This document shows, piece after piece, positions 41,804 to 51,300 of a DNA stretch of 64,000 nucleotides. The notes below the pieces were generated by a model, which saw only the letters and a list, made by a program, of their open reading frames with translations, had not been told where the DNA came from and ran no database searches. Location: assembly GCA_019636795.1 (NCBI GenBank), contig JAHBWW010000002.1:434001-498000 (forward strand), given 5' to 3'. The stretch is from Phycisphaeraceae bacterium. Lineage in GTDB: Bacteria > Planctomycetota > Phycisphaerae > Phycisphaerales > UBA1924. Both the position numbers and the translations under genes were made by a program. How positions within the stretch are numbered: position 1 is the stretch's first letter; every line of letters begins with the position of its first letter.

Positions 41804-42721
41804 TCAACGGTCTAGCCCAAGTCGCGACATCTCGACGATCAATTCTTCCAGGTGCTTGGCAATCCCGCCGAGCCCTCGATCAAGCCGCACACCGAGCCCC
41901 TCAGCCGCCGCCTTGTCAAACGTATTCTCAGGCTCGGCCGGGCTCGTCACCATGATCTCAGGCCTGATCTTCAAGATCTCCGCCGCCATCTTCGCCCAGT
42001 CCGACCAACGCGCGTAGCAGTCGGCAAGATTGTAAGGCTTGCCCGCTGCATCCTTGTTCCCGAGCACCGCCACTGCCGCATGGGCAACATCATCAACATG
42101 AACAAACTTGCCCCCGCCTGATTTGTTGTAGCGCCGCTCTTCGATGAGCTGACGAACGATCGCAAACCCGTGCGACCGGTCCAGCTTCGGATCGATGCCA
42201 TACACGCCGCAAGGTCGAAGCGCGCACGTGTGCCGCCCACGCGAATAGTGCTCAGCCCACAGATGCGCCTCCACCGCCGCCTTGAACGCGCCATACGGCG
42301 TTCCCGGACGCAGCGGATGGTCCTCATCGGGCTTTCCGTTCCATCGCGGGCGCATCTCGTGATGCACCGCAATCGAACTGATATACACAAACTGCCGAGG
42401 ATGGCTCAACTCGAGCAGCCGCAGCGAAGCAAGCAGATTCTGGCGAAAATGCGTCCGAAGCCCGCCCTTCTGGTCATACCCCGCCCGCAATGGTCCCCAA
42501 TCGACCGAGTTGTGAATCACCGCATCGCAGTCCTCATACAACTCCTGCCAGATCGTTTCGTCTGCCTGGTCCCCCACCACCAGCCGCTCAACCAGAGGAC
42601 GAATGTGATCGCGCGTGCTTGATTCACGAACCATCCCAACCACCGAATGGCCGCCCTCGACCAGTCGCCGCGCAATACGCGAGCCTATGAAACCACTGAT
42701 CCCTGTCAGCGCCACACGCAT
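41804..42721 (-). CDS. Extended SDR NAD(P)-dependent epimerase/dehydratase
   Basis: 305 residues: VALTGISGFIGSRIARRL (nucleotide-binding GxxGxxG at 7-13), YISSIAVHH (catalytic Ser region), TPYGAFKAAVE (YxxxK). It belongs to the UDP-sugar epimerase/dehydratase family and could act on nucleotide sugars or other metabolites; no sugar genes lie next to it. SD GGAGG precedes the start. It is followed by the ABC operon. Confidence 0.88.
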   Translation of the reverse strand: MRVALTGISGFIGSRIARRLVEGGHSVVGMVRESSTRDHIRPLVERLVVGDQADETIWQELYEDCDAVIHNSVDWGPLRAGYDQKGGLRTHFRQNLLASLRLLELSHPRQFVYISSIAVHHEMRPRWNGKPDEDHPLRPGTPYGAFKAAVEAHLWAEHYSRGRHTCALRPCGVYGIDPKLDRSHGFAIVRQLIEERRYNKSGGGKFVHVDDVAHAAVAVLGNKDAAGKPYNLADCYARWSDWAKMAAEILKIRPEIMVTSPAEPENTFDKAAAEGLGVRLDRGLGGIAKHLEELIVEMSRLGLDR

Positions 42722-42816
42722 CGCTCACCTCCATCGTGCCCGCAGGAGATCCGGTGTGCAACTGCAAGCCCGTTACTGTGTAGCGAGTCTCGCGTCACTC
42801 AATCACCCACGTGCGC

Positions 42817-43389
42817 TCATCCACGTCCGACCGAAACCGCCACCGGCTGAGCACGCGTCTGATGGTTCGGCTGCACCGCCAGACCCAGAGGAATGCGCCG
42901 GCCGTCCGGACCCTTTGGCGGAATCCCATCCTCGTCGATGATCCGCTGAATCGCCATCACGCCTTCAATCAGCATCTCAGGCCTCGGCGGACAACCCGGC
43001 ACATACACATCCACCGGAATGAACTGGTCGCACCCCTGCACCGTCGCGTATGTATCAAACACGCCGCCGGTCGAAGCACACGCACCCATCGAGATCACCC
43101 ACTTCGGCTCGGTCATCTGCTCATAGATCCGTTGCAACACAGGCAGCATCTTGATGCTGATCCGTCCGGCCACGATGAGAAGATCGCTTTGGCGCGGGCT
43201 GAACCGCATCACCTCGGCACCAAACCGCGCAAGGTCATACCGGCTCGAAGCCGTCGCCATCAGCTCGATCCCGCAGCACGCCGTCGCAAAAGGGATCGGC
43301 CACAGGCTCGATCGCCTGGACCAATTGACCACACGCCGCAACTGCGTCGTGAGAATGGTGTCCGTCGAGAGTGCCGCTTCCAAACCCAT
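42817..43389 (-). CDS. nuoB: NADH-quinone oxidoreductase subunit B-like protein
   Basis: ATG at 43389 (GGAGGG seven bases upstream) gives a 190-residue protein. It has the four cysteines that bind cluster N2: the CC pair in ATACCGIEL, Cys in [10 protein letters not shown] and Cys in [11 protein letters not shown]2 passes electrons to quinone in complex I. The unusual point is context: no other nuo gene is within the window, the nearest neighbour being an ACT-domain gene 29 bases upstream. Either complex I genes are scattered in this genome or this is an extra copy. Confidence 0.9.
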   Translation of the reverse strand: MGLEAALSTDTILTTQLRRVVNWSRRSSLWPIPFATACCGIELMATASSRYDLARFGAEVMRFSPRQSDLLIVAGRISIKMLPVLQRIYEQMTEPKWVISMGACASTGGVFDTYATVQGCDQFIPVDVYVPGCPPRPEMLIEGVMAIQRIIDEDGIPPKGPDGRRIPLGLAVQPNHQTRAQPVAVSVGRG

Positions 43390-43418
43390 ATCAACCCTCC
43401 GCAAACCGGTTCGGAAGT

Positions 43419-43895
43419 CTACGCGTTGAACGGCACCGATTCGCCCGACTTGCCGCCATTCGAATCCACCCGTGTCGGCCACTCCAGATCCGCAATTGCA
43501 CTCACCGCACGGTCCAGATCATCGACCCGCATCACAGCCCGGCTCGGGTGCCCATTGGCTGGAGTCGTGAGGAATACATACTGGATATTCACTCTCGCAT
43601 CTGCAAGACAGCACGCCACATCGCGCAGCGCGCCAGGCCTGTTCTCGACATCAATCGCCAGCACCGGGCTCTCGACCACAGGTCCAAGCCCCGATTCCAC
43701 CAGCGACTCGCACACATGCCGCAGCGCGTCCTCGGGCTCCCCCACGAGCCTCACAAGCCCGCGATCCCGATACTCCGACACGCACAACCCCGACACATAC
43801 ACCCCGGCCGCAGCCGCCGCCTCAAGAAGTCCCGCCAGTTGCCCGGGCTTCTGGGCCAGATAGATACAGAACTCAGTCAGACGCGAGGAATGCAT
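43419..43895 (-). CDS. Tandem ACT-domain regulatory protein
   Basis: ATG at 43895 is chosen over the longer frame because the latter would run through the terminator of the H1-like gene. 158 residues with two ACT domains, residues about 5-70 ([27 protein letters not shown]) and 80-140 ([25 protein letters not shown]). Stand-alone double-ACT proteins usually bind amino acids and regulate metabolism. It precedes nuoB by 29 bases. The link to class II DAHP synthase across the divergent H1-like gene is only positional. Confidence 0.85.
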   Translation of the reverse strand: MHSSRLTEFCIYLAQKPGQLAGLLEAAAAAGVYVSGLCVSEYRDRGLVRLVGEPEDALRHVCESLVESGLGPVVESPVLAIDVENRPGALRDVACCLADARVNIQYVFLTTPANGHPSRAVMRVDDLDRAVSAIADLEWPTRVDSNGGKSGESVPFNA

Positions 43896-44002
43896 AGTGG
43901 GTAACCACGATCGTAGGCGGCAAAGCCCGTCCGTTCCGCTAATTCGCAACTCCTCACCCCGCCCAAGGCCCGGCAGCACGCCAGCCCCCGAGAATTCCAT
44001 AG

Positions 44003-44030
44003 AAAAACGCACGGACTTCCGCCCGTGCGT
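44003..44030 (-). terminator. Intrinsic terminator of the H1-like gene
   Basis: Minus strand: ACGCACGG (44023-44030) with CCGTGCGT (44007-44014), eight-base loop, then five T (44003-44007). It lies 27 bases after the H1-like stop and upstream of the ACT-protein start. Confidence 0.88.
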
Positions 44031-44056
44031 CTTGGTCTGCCAATCAGTTCAAAGAC

Positions 44057-44530
44057 TCACGCAGCCCGGCGGGCGCGGCTGGTCGATGAGCGGCTGCGGC
44101 TGATGCGCCCTGCAATCGGCTTGCGGGCAGCGGTCTTGCGGGCCGTCTTGCGGGCTGCCGACTTGCGAGCAGTGCTCTTCTTGGCCGTGCTTTTACGAGC
44201 GGTCGTCTTCTTGGCCCAGGTCTTCTTCGCGGTCGTGCGCTTGCGACCAGCGGTCGACTTCTTGGCTGTGGACTTCTTCGCGGTCGACTTGCGGGCAGTC
44301 GCCTTCTTAGCAGTGGTCCGCTTGGCGGTCGACTTCCTGGTCGTGGCCTTTTTCGCTGTGGACTTGCGGGCGGTCGGCTTCTTGCTCGTGGCCTTGCGAG
44401 CGGTGGACTTCTTGGCGGTGCTCTTCTTGGCGGTCTTGCGGGCCGTCGTCTTCCTTGCTTTCGGCTTGCTGGCGAGTTTTCGCCCCGAAGTGCGTCGCGT
44501 TCGGCTTGTGTTCTTGCTTGAGGTTGCCAT
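44057..44530 (-). CDS. Histone H1-like Lys/Ala/Thr-rich DNA-binding protein
   Basis: 157 residues made almost entirely of repeats of the ARKSTAKK / ARKTTAKK kind (about 20 units), starting MATSSKNTSRTRRTSGRK and ending RSRSSTSRARRAA. Net charge is very high. Such H1/HctB-like proteins condense DNA in chlamydiae, bordetellae and planctomycetes. GGAG lies seven bases before ATG, and a strong terminator follows, so it is a single-gene unit. The repeat unit also gives long antisense frames, which are artefacts. Confidence 0.88.
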   Translation of the reverse strand: MATSSKNTSRTRRTSGRKLASKPKARKTTARKTAKKSTAKKSTARKATSKKPTARKSTAKKATTRKSTAKRTTAKKATARKSTAKKSTAKKSTAGRKRTTAKKTWAKKTTARKSTAKKSTARKSAARKTARKTAARKPIAGRISRSRSSTSRARRAA

Positions 44531-44820
44531 TTCAATACTCCATACAGTGTTTGTTCGTTGCCCGCCGATGCCTTTTTCGATCGTGCGGGACTCGATTGTG
44601 GCCGATGTTCATCCGTGAGCGTCGACCTTTCCGCCGCCCCACCCAACGTGGTGCATGTCGCGGATGCACACGGCAATCGACCGAACGAGAGCAAAAGATC
44701 AATTTATGGACCCAATTTTCCTCACTTTTCTTCACCAAACCCCCGATCAGCCCTCACAACCGGCTCGAAACCAGCGCGCAGCGCGCATCAAATGCTCCCC
44801 GCACGCTTCCGGAGCCTCCA

Positions 44821-46203
44821 ATGTCTGAGTCCTGGTCACCTCAATCCTGGCGCGCCAAACTCATGGCCCAGCAGATCGTCTACCAGGATCGCGATGCCGT
44901 CGCACGCGCCACCGAGAAACTCGCCTCGCTCCCCCCGCTGGTCACCAGTTGGGAGATCGAACGACTCAAAGCCGAGATCGCTCAGGCCCAGCAAGGCCAC
45001 CGCTTCATCCTGCAGGGGGGCGACTGCGCCGAAACCCTCGCCGACTGTCGGCCCGAGGTCATCACCAACAAACTCAAGATCCTCCTTCAAATGTCTCTCG
45101 TCCTCGTGCATGGTCTCCAAAAACCCGTCACCCGCGTGGGACGCATTGCTGGCCAATACGCCAAACCTCGCTCAAGCACCCTTGAACAGGGAATATTTGA
45201 AGGCCAGACCCTCGAACTCCCCAGTTACTTCGGCGACCTGGTCAACGAAGCCGAGTTCTCGCCGCAAGCCCGCACCCCAAACCCTCACCTCATGGTCCGC
45301 GCCTACCAGCACGCCGCCATGACTCTGAACTTCATCCGCTCGTTGGCGGAAGGCGGTTTTGCTGACCTCCACCACCCTGAATACTGGAATCTCAGGTTTT
45401 TCAGCCATGCAAGTCTCCCGGCACACCGCCGCGAGCAGTACGAGCAGATGACCCGCACCCTCGCCGATGGGCTTCGGTTCATGGAAGCGCTCGGCGAGCG
45501 GGCCATCGAAGACATGACCCGAGTCGAGTTCTTCACCAGCCACGAAGGGCTCAATCTCATCTACGAAAGTGCCCAGACTCGCCGCGTCCCACGGCGTACG
45601 GGGTTCTACGACCTCACGACCCATCTCCCCTGGATCGGGGAGCGCACACGCGACCTCGACGGGGCGCACATCGAGTTCTTCCGAGGCATCGCCAATCCGG
45701 TTGGGGTCAAGATCGGACCCAAAACGACTCCAGACGATCTTGTAAAGCTACTCGATGTCCTGAATCCCGCCGAAGAGCCTGGCAAAATGGTGCTCATCGC
45801 CCGCATGGGGCAGGCCAATGTTGAGCGGGCGCTTCCCGCGCTGCTCGACCGCGTTCGTGCCGAGGGCCGATGTGTGCTGTGGATGTGCGATCCGATGCAT
45901 GGCAACGGGATCAAGACCCGCACCGGTATCAAGACGCGCAGTTTCGACGCCATCGCCCAGGAACTCGCGTTGTCGGTCCGGGTTCATAAGGAAGCGGGTA
46001 CCACTCTTGGGGGGGTCCATTTCGAGTTGACCGGCGAAGACGTCACCGAGTGCGTCGGCGGAGCTGCAGGGGTCGGAGAAGATGACCTGACGCTGAACTA
46101 TTCCTCCGTGTGCGACCCGAGGCTGAACTACCAGCAAGCCTTGGAATTGGCGTTCATCCTCGCGCACGAACTGGGCAACTCGCTCGACGCTGGTGGCGAA
46201 TGA
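44821..46203 (+). CDS. aroH: 3-Deoxy-7-phosphoheptulonate synthase, class II
   Basis: First step of the shikimate pathway: phosphoenolpyruvate plus erythrose 4-phosphate. ATG at 44821 follows GGAG by six bases. 460 residues with the plant/actinobacterial type pattern: WSPQSWRAK, FILQGGDCAE (Mn-binding Cys), KPRSS, NPHLMVRAYQHAA, FFTSHEGLNL, HIEFFRGIANPVGVK, WMCDPMHGN and GGVHFELTGEDVTEC. The gene symbol for class II enzymes varies between species. A PilZ-like gene follows after 85 bases. Confidence 0.95.
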   Translation: MSESWSPQSWRAKLMAQQIVYQDRDAVARATEKLASLPPLVTSWEIERLKAEIAQAQQGHRFILQGGDCAETLADCRPEVITNKLKILLQMSLVLVHGLQKPVTRVGRIAGQYAKPRSSTLEQGIFEGQTLELPSYFGDLVNEAEFSPQARTPNPHLMVRAYQHAAMTLNFIRSLAEGGFADLHHPEYWNLRFFSHASLPAHRREQYEQMTRTLADGLRFMEALGERAIEDMTRVEFFTSHEGLNLIYESAQTRRVPRRTGFYDLTTHLPWIGERTRDLDGAHIEFFRGIANPVGVKIGPKTTPDDLVKLLDVLNPAEEPGKMVLIARMGQANVERALPALLDRVRAEGRCVLWMCDPMHGNGIKTRTGIKTRSFDAIAQELALSVRVHKEAGTTLGGVHFELTGEDVTECVGGAAGVGEDDLTLNYSSVCDPRLNYQQALELAFILAHELGNSLDAGGE

Positions 46204-46288
46204 GTCTGAAGTCGGGGTTCAGAACGGCCGATGCTGTCTGACGGGGGCACCAGACCCCGGCAACACTCCAGATTCGGAGGGGACACGC

Positions 46289-46609
46289 ATGAGCGCACAG
46301 AACTCGAAACTTCAGTTGGCCGGACTCAAGGAACGCAGGCGCCTGCCTCGGTCAGTTGCGGGCGGACGCGTCCTAGCCACGGTTTCGCGCAAGAACGGCG
46401 AGGTCGCGGTGGTGGGCGTGCAACTGCTCGATTCGAATGCAGCGGGGCTTGGACTGCTCTGCCCGATCGCGGTCGAACCGGGCGATCTGCTCGGGCTGCA
46501 CTTCGATGCCACGCCGCTGCCCAGCCGCATGGGTCGCGTCGTCCGTTGTGACGCGCATGGCGACGGGTTTCGTATCGGGCTCGTGGCAGCGCGTCGCGCG
46601 GCCGCCTGA
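46289..46609 (+). CDS. PilZ-like small protein
   Basis: ATG at 46289 has CGGAGGGG upstream. 106 residues: LKERRRLPRSVAGGRV at the N terminus resembles the RxxxR half of a PilZ c-di-GMP site, followed by beta-strands with GLGLLCPIAVEPGDLLGLHF (a D/NxSxxG-like turn reduced to NAAGLG). It ends GFRIGLVAARRAAA. The second PilZ motif is therefore weak, so c-di-GMP binding is uncertain. It converges on the HIT gene. Confidence 0.6.
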   Translation: MSAQNSKLQLAGLKERRRLPRSVAGGRVLATVSRKNGEVAVVGVQLLDSNAAGLGLLCPIAVEPGDLLGLHFDATPLPSRMGRVVRCDAHGDGFRIGLVAARRAAA

Positions 46610-46612
46610 GGC

Positions 46613-47161
46613 TTACGTGCTCTGCGACGATGCTACAGCGCGATAGCGTGCAGCCATCGCATCGAGCGAGTTGGGGATCACGCGCACATTTCCGACGGTG
46701 GTCGAAAAGTTCACGTCTCCGTTCCATCGCGGCACAAGGTGCACATGTAAATGCTGAGGCACGCCCGCACCGGCTGCCCGACCCTGATTGATCCCGATGT
46801 TGATGCCCTGCGGCGCCAGTGCGAGTTCCATCAGTTCTGCAGCCCGCTCGGTGAGCGCCCAGAGGAGCGTTCGTTGGTGCGGCTCATAGTCGAGCAGTCG
46901 CCCGCGACTCTCGCCAAGCGCGACGAGCAGGTGCCCGTTGGCGTATGGAAAGGCATTGAGCAAAATCATGCCGAAGTCGGTGCGCACGATGACATGGTTT
47001 CTGATGTCGTCATCAGGCGCGCGCCAATAGTCAGCGAGGAAACATCCGGTCGAAGGCGCACGTTCGCCTGACGGATTCGATGTGTCTCCCTCGTCGAGCG
47101 ATTCGAGATACGTCAGCCGCCATGGTGCCCACAGGGCGTCTGGACCTTGAGAGTCGGACAT
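46613..47161 (-). CDS. HIT-family nucleotide hydrolase/transferase
   Basis: 182 residues with the histidine triad QHLHVHLVPRW near residue 135 and NAFPYANGHLLVAL earlier, the second conserved block of the Ap4A phosphorylase-like branch. These enzymes cleave or transfer nucleotides from dinucleoside polyphosphates or adenylates. The start MSDSQGPDALWAPWRLTYLES is typical of this branch in actinobacteria and planctomycetes. No clear SD. Confidence 0.9.
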   Translation of the reverse strand: MSDSQGPDALWAPWRLTYLESLDEGDTSNPSGERAPSTGCFLADYWRAPDDDIRNHVIVRTDFGMILLNAFPYANGHLLVALGESRGRLLDYEPHQRTLLWALTERAAELMELALAPQGINIGINQGRAAGAGVPQHLHVHLVPRWNGDVNFSTTVGNVRVIPNSLDAMAARYRAVASSQST

Positions 47162-47193
47162 AGCAAGACTGTAGAAGCCCTCGCATGTGGTCG

Positions 47194-47751
47194 TCAGTTC
47201 GCCCTTGCTCGCGCGCTTCTTCGGCGGCGACCATTGCGTCTGGCCACCAACGGCAACACCCAGAGGTACGCCCCGGTAATCATCAACCCCAGCAGAATCA
47301 CGCCCGCGGGCACAAACACGGCAAAACGCACCACCTCACCAAAGTACGCGCCCTCGTGAATGGCTTCGATGATGTGTGATCGCCTGTATTTTGTACTGAG
47401 TACGTTGCCAGTGCCTGCATCGATCTGCACTTCCCAGTCGCTCTTGGCACGGACCTTGATAAGCCCCTTGCCCGGGCGAATGTCGAGGCGGTCGATATCG
47501 CTCCACGATTGAATCCTTGCATCCTGTGCCGATCTTGCTGCTTCGAGCACTTCATCAAAAGAGATCATGGGGACAGAGCCGGTGCCGCGTTCTTCGGCGG
47601 GCTGGACCCATGCCACCTGCTTGCGCACCTGGAGCAGCAGCCCGGTGCCCACGACCACAAGCAACGGAATCAGCGTCGCAATCGCACCCCATCGGTGCAG
47701 CTTTCGCGACCAGATGTTCGCAGTACGTCGAAGACTCGGTCGATAGGGCAT
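47194..47751 (-). CDS. PepSY-associated membrane protein
   Basis: 185 residues: an N-terminal helix (LHRWGAIATLIPLLVVVGTGLLLQV), a PepSY domain (ISFDEVLEAARSAQDARIQSW, then IKVRAKSDWEVQIDAGTGNVL) and a C-terminal helix (AVFVPAGVILLGLMITGAYLWVLP). The RKLHRWGA start is typical of PepSY-TM proteins linked with iron-siderophore reduction or periplasmic peptidase control. Stands alone between the HIT gene and the sugar ABC operon, 36 bases after the last permease stop on the other side. Confidence 0.85.
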   Translation of the reverse strand: MPYRPSLRRTANIWSRKLHRWGAIATLIPLLVVVGTGLLLQVRKQVAWVQPAEERGTGSVPMISFDEVLEAARSAQDARIQSWSDIDRLDIRPGKGLIKVRAKSDWEVQIDAGTGNVLSTKYRRSHIIEAIHEGAYFGEVVRFAVFVPAGVILLGLMITGAYLWVLPLVARRNGRRRRSARARAN

Positions 47752-47787
47752 GTGAGGGCTTTCCGAGTTGAATGCGGGACAATGCGA

Positions 47788-48759
47788 TCATCGCAACCGG
47801 GTGCGACTGAGGAGTGAACCGGCGCGCCCGGCAACGAAGCGCTGAAGGACGATGAACGCTAACAAGAGGCTGCCGACGCAGATGCGTACCCACCAGGAGT
47901 TCTGAACCCCGAGCAGAAGCATGAGTTGCTGGATGAGGCTGAGAATGAGCACCCCGGCCGCCGCACCGACGATGGATCCGACGCCACCGACCAGTGGCGT
48001 GCCGCCGATCACCACTGCTGCGATGGCGTCAAGTTCATACAACATGCCAAAGCTTGCATTGCCCGCGCCAAGGCTGACCGTAGCGAGCACGCCTCCGATC
48101 GCAGCACATCCTGACGAGAGCGCGTAGACAGCGATGCGCGTGCGCGCGACTGGAACACCCATGAGACGTGCCGACTCTTCGCTGCCACCGATGGCAAAGA
48201 CGTTGCGTCCGAAGCATGTGCTCCGGCTCAGGCGCCAGCACACTGCGACGATCAGTATGAACACGATCACCACCGGTGGCAACGCGCCAGCACTCCACAC
48301 ATCGAGACTGCGATAGAAGGCGTGGTCGATGCGGATGGATTCCTCACTGAGCATGAGTCCAAGGCCACGGAACAGAAACATGCCGCCAAGCGTCACGAGG
48401 AACGAAGGAATCTCGAAGGCATGAATGATCGCGCCCATGCCTGCGCCCGCGCATGTCGCCAGCGCGACGACAAGCGGTATGGCAACCAGCGGATGCACCC
48501 CTTGCTGAACAAGAATGGCGATGAGAATGCTTGAAAGCCCAACCATGGCACCGACAGAGAGATCGATGCCGCCGGAAATGATGACGAACGCCATGCCGAT
48601 GGCCACAACACCAATCACAGCACTTCCCATCAGCACCATCCGTGCGCTCTGCCACGACGCGAAGGCGGGCTCGGCCACAATGCACGAAATTGCCACCGCG
48701 ACCAGCACGCAGAAGGTGGCGATGCCCGGCACATGAGCCAGAATTGCGCGAGCCGTCAT
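47788..48759 (-). CDS. Sugar ABC transporter permease (YjfF/RbsC-type)
   Basis: 323 residues with eight to ten hydrophobic helices and the ribose-type EAA-like motif GMAFVIISGGIDLSVGAMVGLSS. Its start overlaps the stop of the first permease by ATGA. In the E. coli galactofuranose system two different permeases (YtfT and YjfF) form the channel; the same two-permease pattern is present here, this being the second. Confidence 0.92.
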   Translation of the reverse strand: MTARAILAHVPGIATFCVLVAVAISCIVAEPAFASWQSARMVLMGSAVIGVVAIGMAFVIISGGIDLSVGAMVGLSSILIAILVQQGVHPLVAIPLVVALATCAGAGMGAIIHAFEIPSFLVTLGGMFLFRGLGLMLSEESIRIDHAFYRSLDVWSAGALPPVVIVFILIVAVCWRLSRSTCFGRNVFAIGGSEESARLMGVPVARTRIAVYALSSGCAAIGGVLATVSLGAGNASFGMLYELDAIAAVVIGGTPLVGGVGSIVGAAAGVLILSLIQQLMLLLGVQNSWWVRICVGSLLLAFIVLQRFVAGRAGSLLSRTRLR

Positions 48760-49781
48760 TGCGGCGCCCTCCGCCAGAAGGTGCCACAGCAACGCCGCAC
48801 AAGGAACCGAAACCTGGATGACAGCATGAGGCACACCACAAGCACAGCAGCTGCTTTGACCGCAAGCATCGCACTCGGATTGATACTCTGCATGAGGAGC
48901 GTGGTGGTGAGCGCTTGAATGAAGATCGCCCCGATGACCGAACCCGCGATCGAGAACTTGCCGCCAGCCAGAGCCGTCCCGCCCAGAACAACCGCGAGAA
49001 TCGCATCGAGTTCGAGGTACAACCCGACGTTGTTGGCATCGGCCGCCCGGATGTCGGACGCGGCGAGGAGCCCGGCGAATGCGGCGCACAAACCGCACAG
49101 GCCATAGCACCACAACCGAATGGACACAACCGGCACGCCGGCAAGCCTGGCCGCCGACTCACTCTCGCCAGTGCTCTCGACCATGAGTGCAAAGCCCGTG
49201 CGACGCGCAAGGAGCGCGACGGCAGTGACCAGCCCGGCGGCAAGAACAATCGGGAGCGGAATGCCGTACACCGTCGCGCTGTCGATCGCAACAAGTACAG
49301 GGTCGGAGAACGTGACGATCTGCCCATTGGTGAGCAACTGCGCCGCGCCGCGTCCGGCGACCATGAGAATGAGGGTCGCAACGATCGGCTGGATGCCGAC
49401 AAACGCGACGAGCGCTCCGTTCCAAAGCCCCGCGGCAACGCCCAGGCCAAGTGCTGCGAGAATCGCAACCCAACCCGGAGCGCCCGCACTTGTTGTCAGA
49501 ACCGCAGCGGCAGCAGCGGCAATCGCCATCACAGCCCCGACCGAAAGATCGATCCCTCGCGTCGCGATGACCAGCGTCATGCCGACCGCCAGCATCACAA
49601 TGATCGAGCCATTGCTCAGCACGTCAACAAGCGAACCTGTCAGCCTCATGTCGCGCAGGCCGACCGAAAAGAACCCGGGCGTCCAGACTGCATTGAACGC
49701 CAGGAGCGCGACCAGCGCGCAGATCGGCCACACAATACGAGGAACCGCGCGGCGAGCGACCATGACCGGCTTGTCAGACAT
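48756..49781 (-). CDS. Sugar ABC transporter permease (YtfT-type)
   Basis: 341 residues, hydrophobic throughout, with GMTLVIATRGIDLSVGAVMAIAAA, the conserved ribose-family permease loop, and LDAILAVVLGGTALAGGKFSIAGSVIGA near the end. It overlaps the ATPase stop by eight bases. Pairs with the following permease. Confidence 0.92.
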   Translation of the reverse strand: MSDKPVMVARRAVPRIVWPICALVALLAFNAVWTPGFFSVGLRDMRLTGSLVDVLSNGSIIVMLAVGMTLVIATRGIDLSVGAVMAIAAAAAAVLTTSAGAPGWVAILAALGLGVAAGLWNGALVAFVGIQPIVATLILMVAGRGAAQLLTNGQIVTFSDPVLVAIDSATVYGIPLPIVLAAGLVTAVALLARRTGFALMVESTGESESAARLAGVPVVSIRLWCYGLCGLCAAFAGLLAASDIRAADANNVGLYLELDAILAVVLGGTALAGGKFSIAGSVIGAIFIQALTTTLLMQSINPSAMLAVKAAAVLVVCLMLSSRFRFLVRRCCGTFWRRAPQ

Positions 49782-51300
49782 CGCTCACCTCGCGCGACAA
49801 TGCGGCAGCGATGCGCTCCAGCGAGACCTCATCACTCGGGATTTCTTCGACCGTTCGCCCCTCGCGCATGACAACGATGCGCGAGGAATCGCGCGCGACT
49901 TCTTCGAGTTCCGACGAGATGAAAACAATCGCAAGATTTTTTGCACACAACTGGTGCATGAGAGTCGCGATTTCGTCCTTTGCTCCGATATCGATCCCTC
50001 GGGTGGGCTCATCGAGGATCAGGGCATCGAGATTCGTCGCCATCCAACGTGCGAGAATGACTTTCTGCTGGTTGCCGCCGCTGAGGTTTCGAACAGGAGT
50101 TTCGGGGCTTGGCGTTGCGATGCGAAGCGAGGTGATGTAGGTGCGTGCGATCTCGTGTTGTCGCTTTGCAGATATTCGCCGGTGCCAGCCCTGACGCGCC
50201 TGCAGAGCCAGAACGATGTTTTCACGCACTCCGAGGTGAGGAATGATCGCATCGTGTCTACGGTCTTCGGGGCACAGTGCGACGCCGCGACGAATCGCAT
50301 CGCGGGGTCCGCGCGGTCGCGCCGAAGTGCCGCCCAGCATCAGCACGCCACGCGCAAGGCGATCGGCGCCTGTCACGAGTCTGGCCAGTTCAGTGCGCCC
50401 CGAGCCGAGCAGGCCCGCAACGCCGACCACTTCGCCTGGTCGAAGCAGAAGATCAAACGGCCCGAAGCCCGAGATGCTACACGCTCCGCGTGTCTCGATC
50501 ACCGGCTTGGCATCCTGCGTCGCGCGCGACACCCGCCGCGTTGACCCGAGCGCCTCTGCCCGCGTCTCATCGACGCCGATCATGTCGGCGACAAGCCGGG
50601 CCCGCGAGAGCGCCGCGACCTGATGTTCAGCGACGAGTGAACCGTTGCGCAGCACGGTCACCGAATCGCACAGTTCGAACACCTGCCCGATGAAATGCGT
50701 GACGAATAACACGCCGACGCCCGTCGTGGCCAGAGTTCGCACGACCTTGAAGAGTCGCGCGACTTCGCTGGGGTCAAGGCTCGATGTCGGTTCATCGAGC
50801 ACAAGCACACGCACATTCTGATCAATAGCACGCGCCATAGCAACGAGCTGCTGCACCGCAACTGGGTGCGACCCCAGCAACGATCGCACATCGATATCGA
50901 GCCCAAGTCGATCGAGCGCCGCCCTTGCGCGGCTCAGGCACGCTCGACGATCGATCAGCCCAAGATGCCTCTCGAAGCGCCCGAGCACGATGTTCTCGGC
51001 CACCGAAAGCGACGGCAGCAGATTGACCTCCTGATACACCGCCCCGATACCCAGGCGCTGGGCTTCGAGCGGAGAGCGCGGGCAAATCGGTTGGCCATTC
51101 AGGAATAACTCGCCTCGGTCGGCACGCTCAGCACCAGTGATGATCTTGAGCAGCGTGCTCTTGCCCGCGCCATTTTCGCCCATGATCCCCCGAATGCTCC
51201 CTGCGCCAAGCCGCATCGAAACATAGCGCAGCGCGTGCACGCCCGGGTACGCCTTGCACAGGCCCGAAGCACGCAAGAGAGGCTTGGCGTCGCTCGTCAC
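49774..51300 (-). CDS. Sugar ABC transporter ATPase with two nucleotide-binding domains (YtfR/RbsA type)
   Basis: 508 residues. Domain 1: GENGAGKSTLLKII Walker A, a VAVQQLVAMARAI signature region, LVLDEPTSSLDPSE. Domain 2: the usual altered Walker A AGLLGSGRTELARL, LSGGNQQKVILARWM signature, LILDEPTRGIDIG. GTG start at 51300 overlaps the GH127 stop (GTGA). It energises the two permeases encoded next. Confidence 0.95.
   Translation of the reverse strand: MTSDAKPLLRASGLCKAYPGVHALRYVSMRLGAGSIRGIMGENGAGKSTLLKIITGAERADRGELFLNGQPICPRSPLEAQRLGIGAVYQEVNLLPSLSVAENIVLGRFERHLGLIDRRACLSRARAALDRLGLDIDVRSLLGSHPVAVQQLVAMARAIDQNVRVLVLDEPTSSLDPSEVARLFKVVRTLATTGVGVLFVTHFIGQVFELCDSVTVLRNGSLVAEHQVAALSRARLVADMIGVDETRAEALGSTRRVSRATQDAKPVIETRGACSISGFGPFDLLLRPGEVVGVAGLLGSGRTELARLVTGADRLARGVLMLGGTSARPRGPRDAIRRGVALCPEDRRHDAIIPHLGVRENIVLALQARQGWHRRISAKRQHEIARTYITSLRIATPSPETPVRNLSGGNQQKVILARWMATNLDALILDEPTRGIDIGAKDEIATLMHQLCAKNLAIVFISSELEEVARDSSRIVVMREGRTVEEIPSDEVSLERIAAALSREVSDV

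Noticed and set aside
43896-44012. N-terminal extension of the ACT-domain protein
   Set aside because: The extension would read through the H1-like gene's terminator and has no ACT similarity; the start at 43895 gives the full domain.
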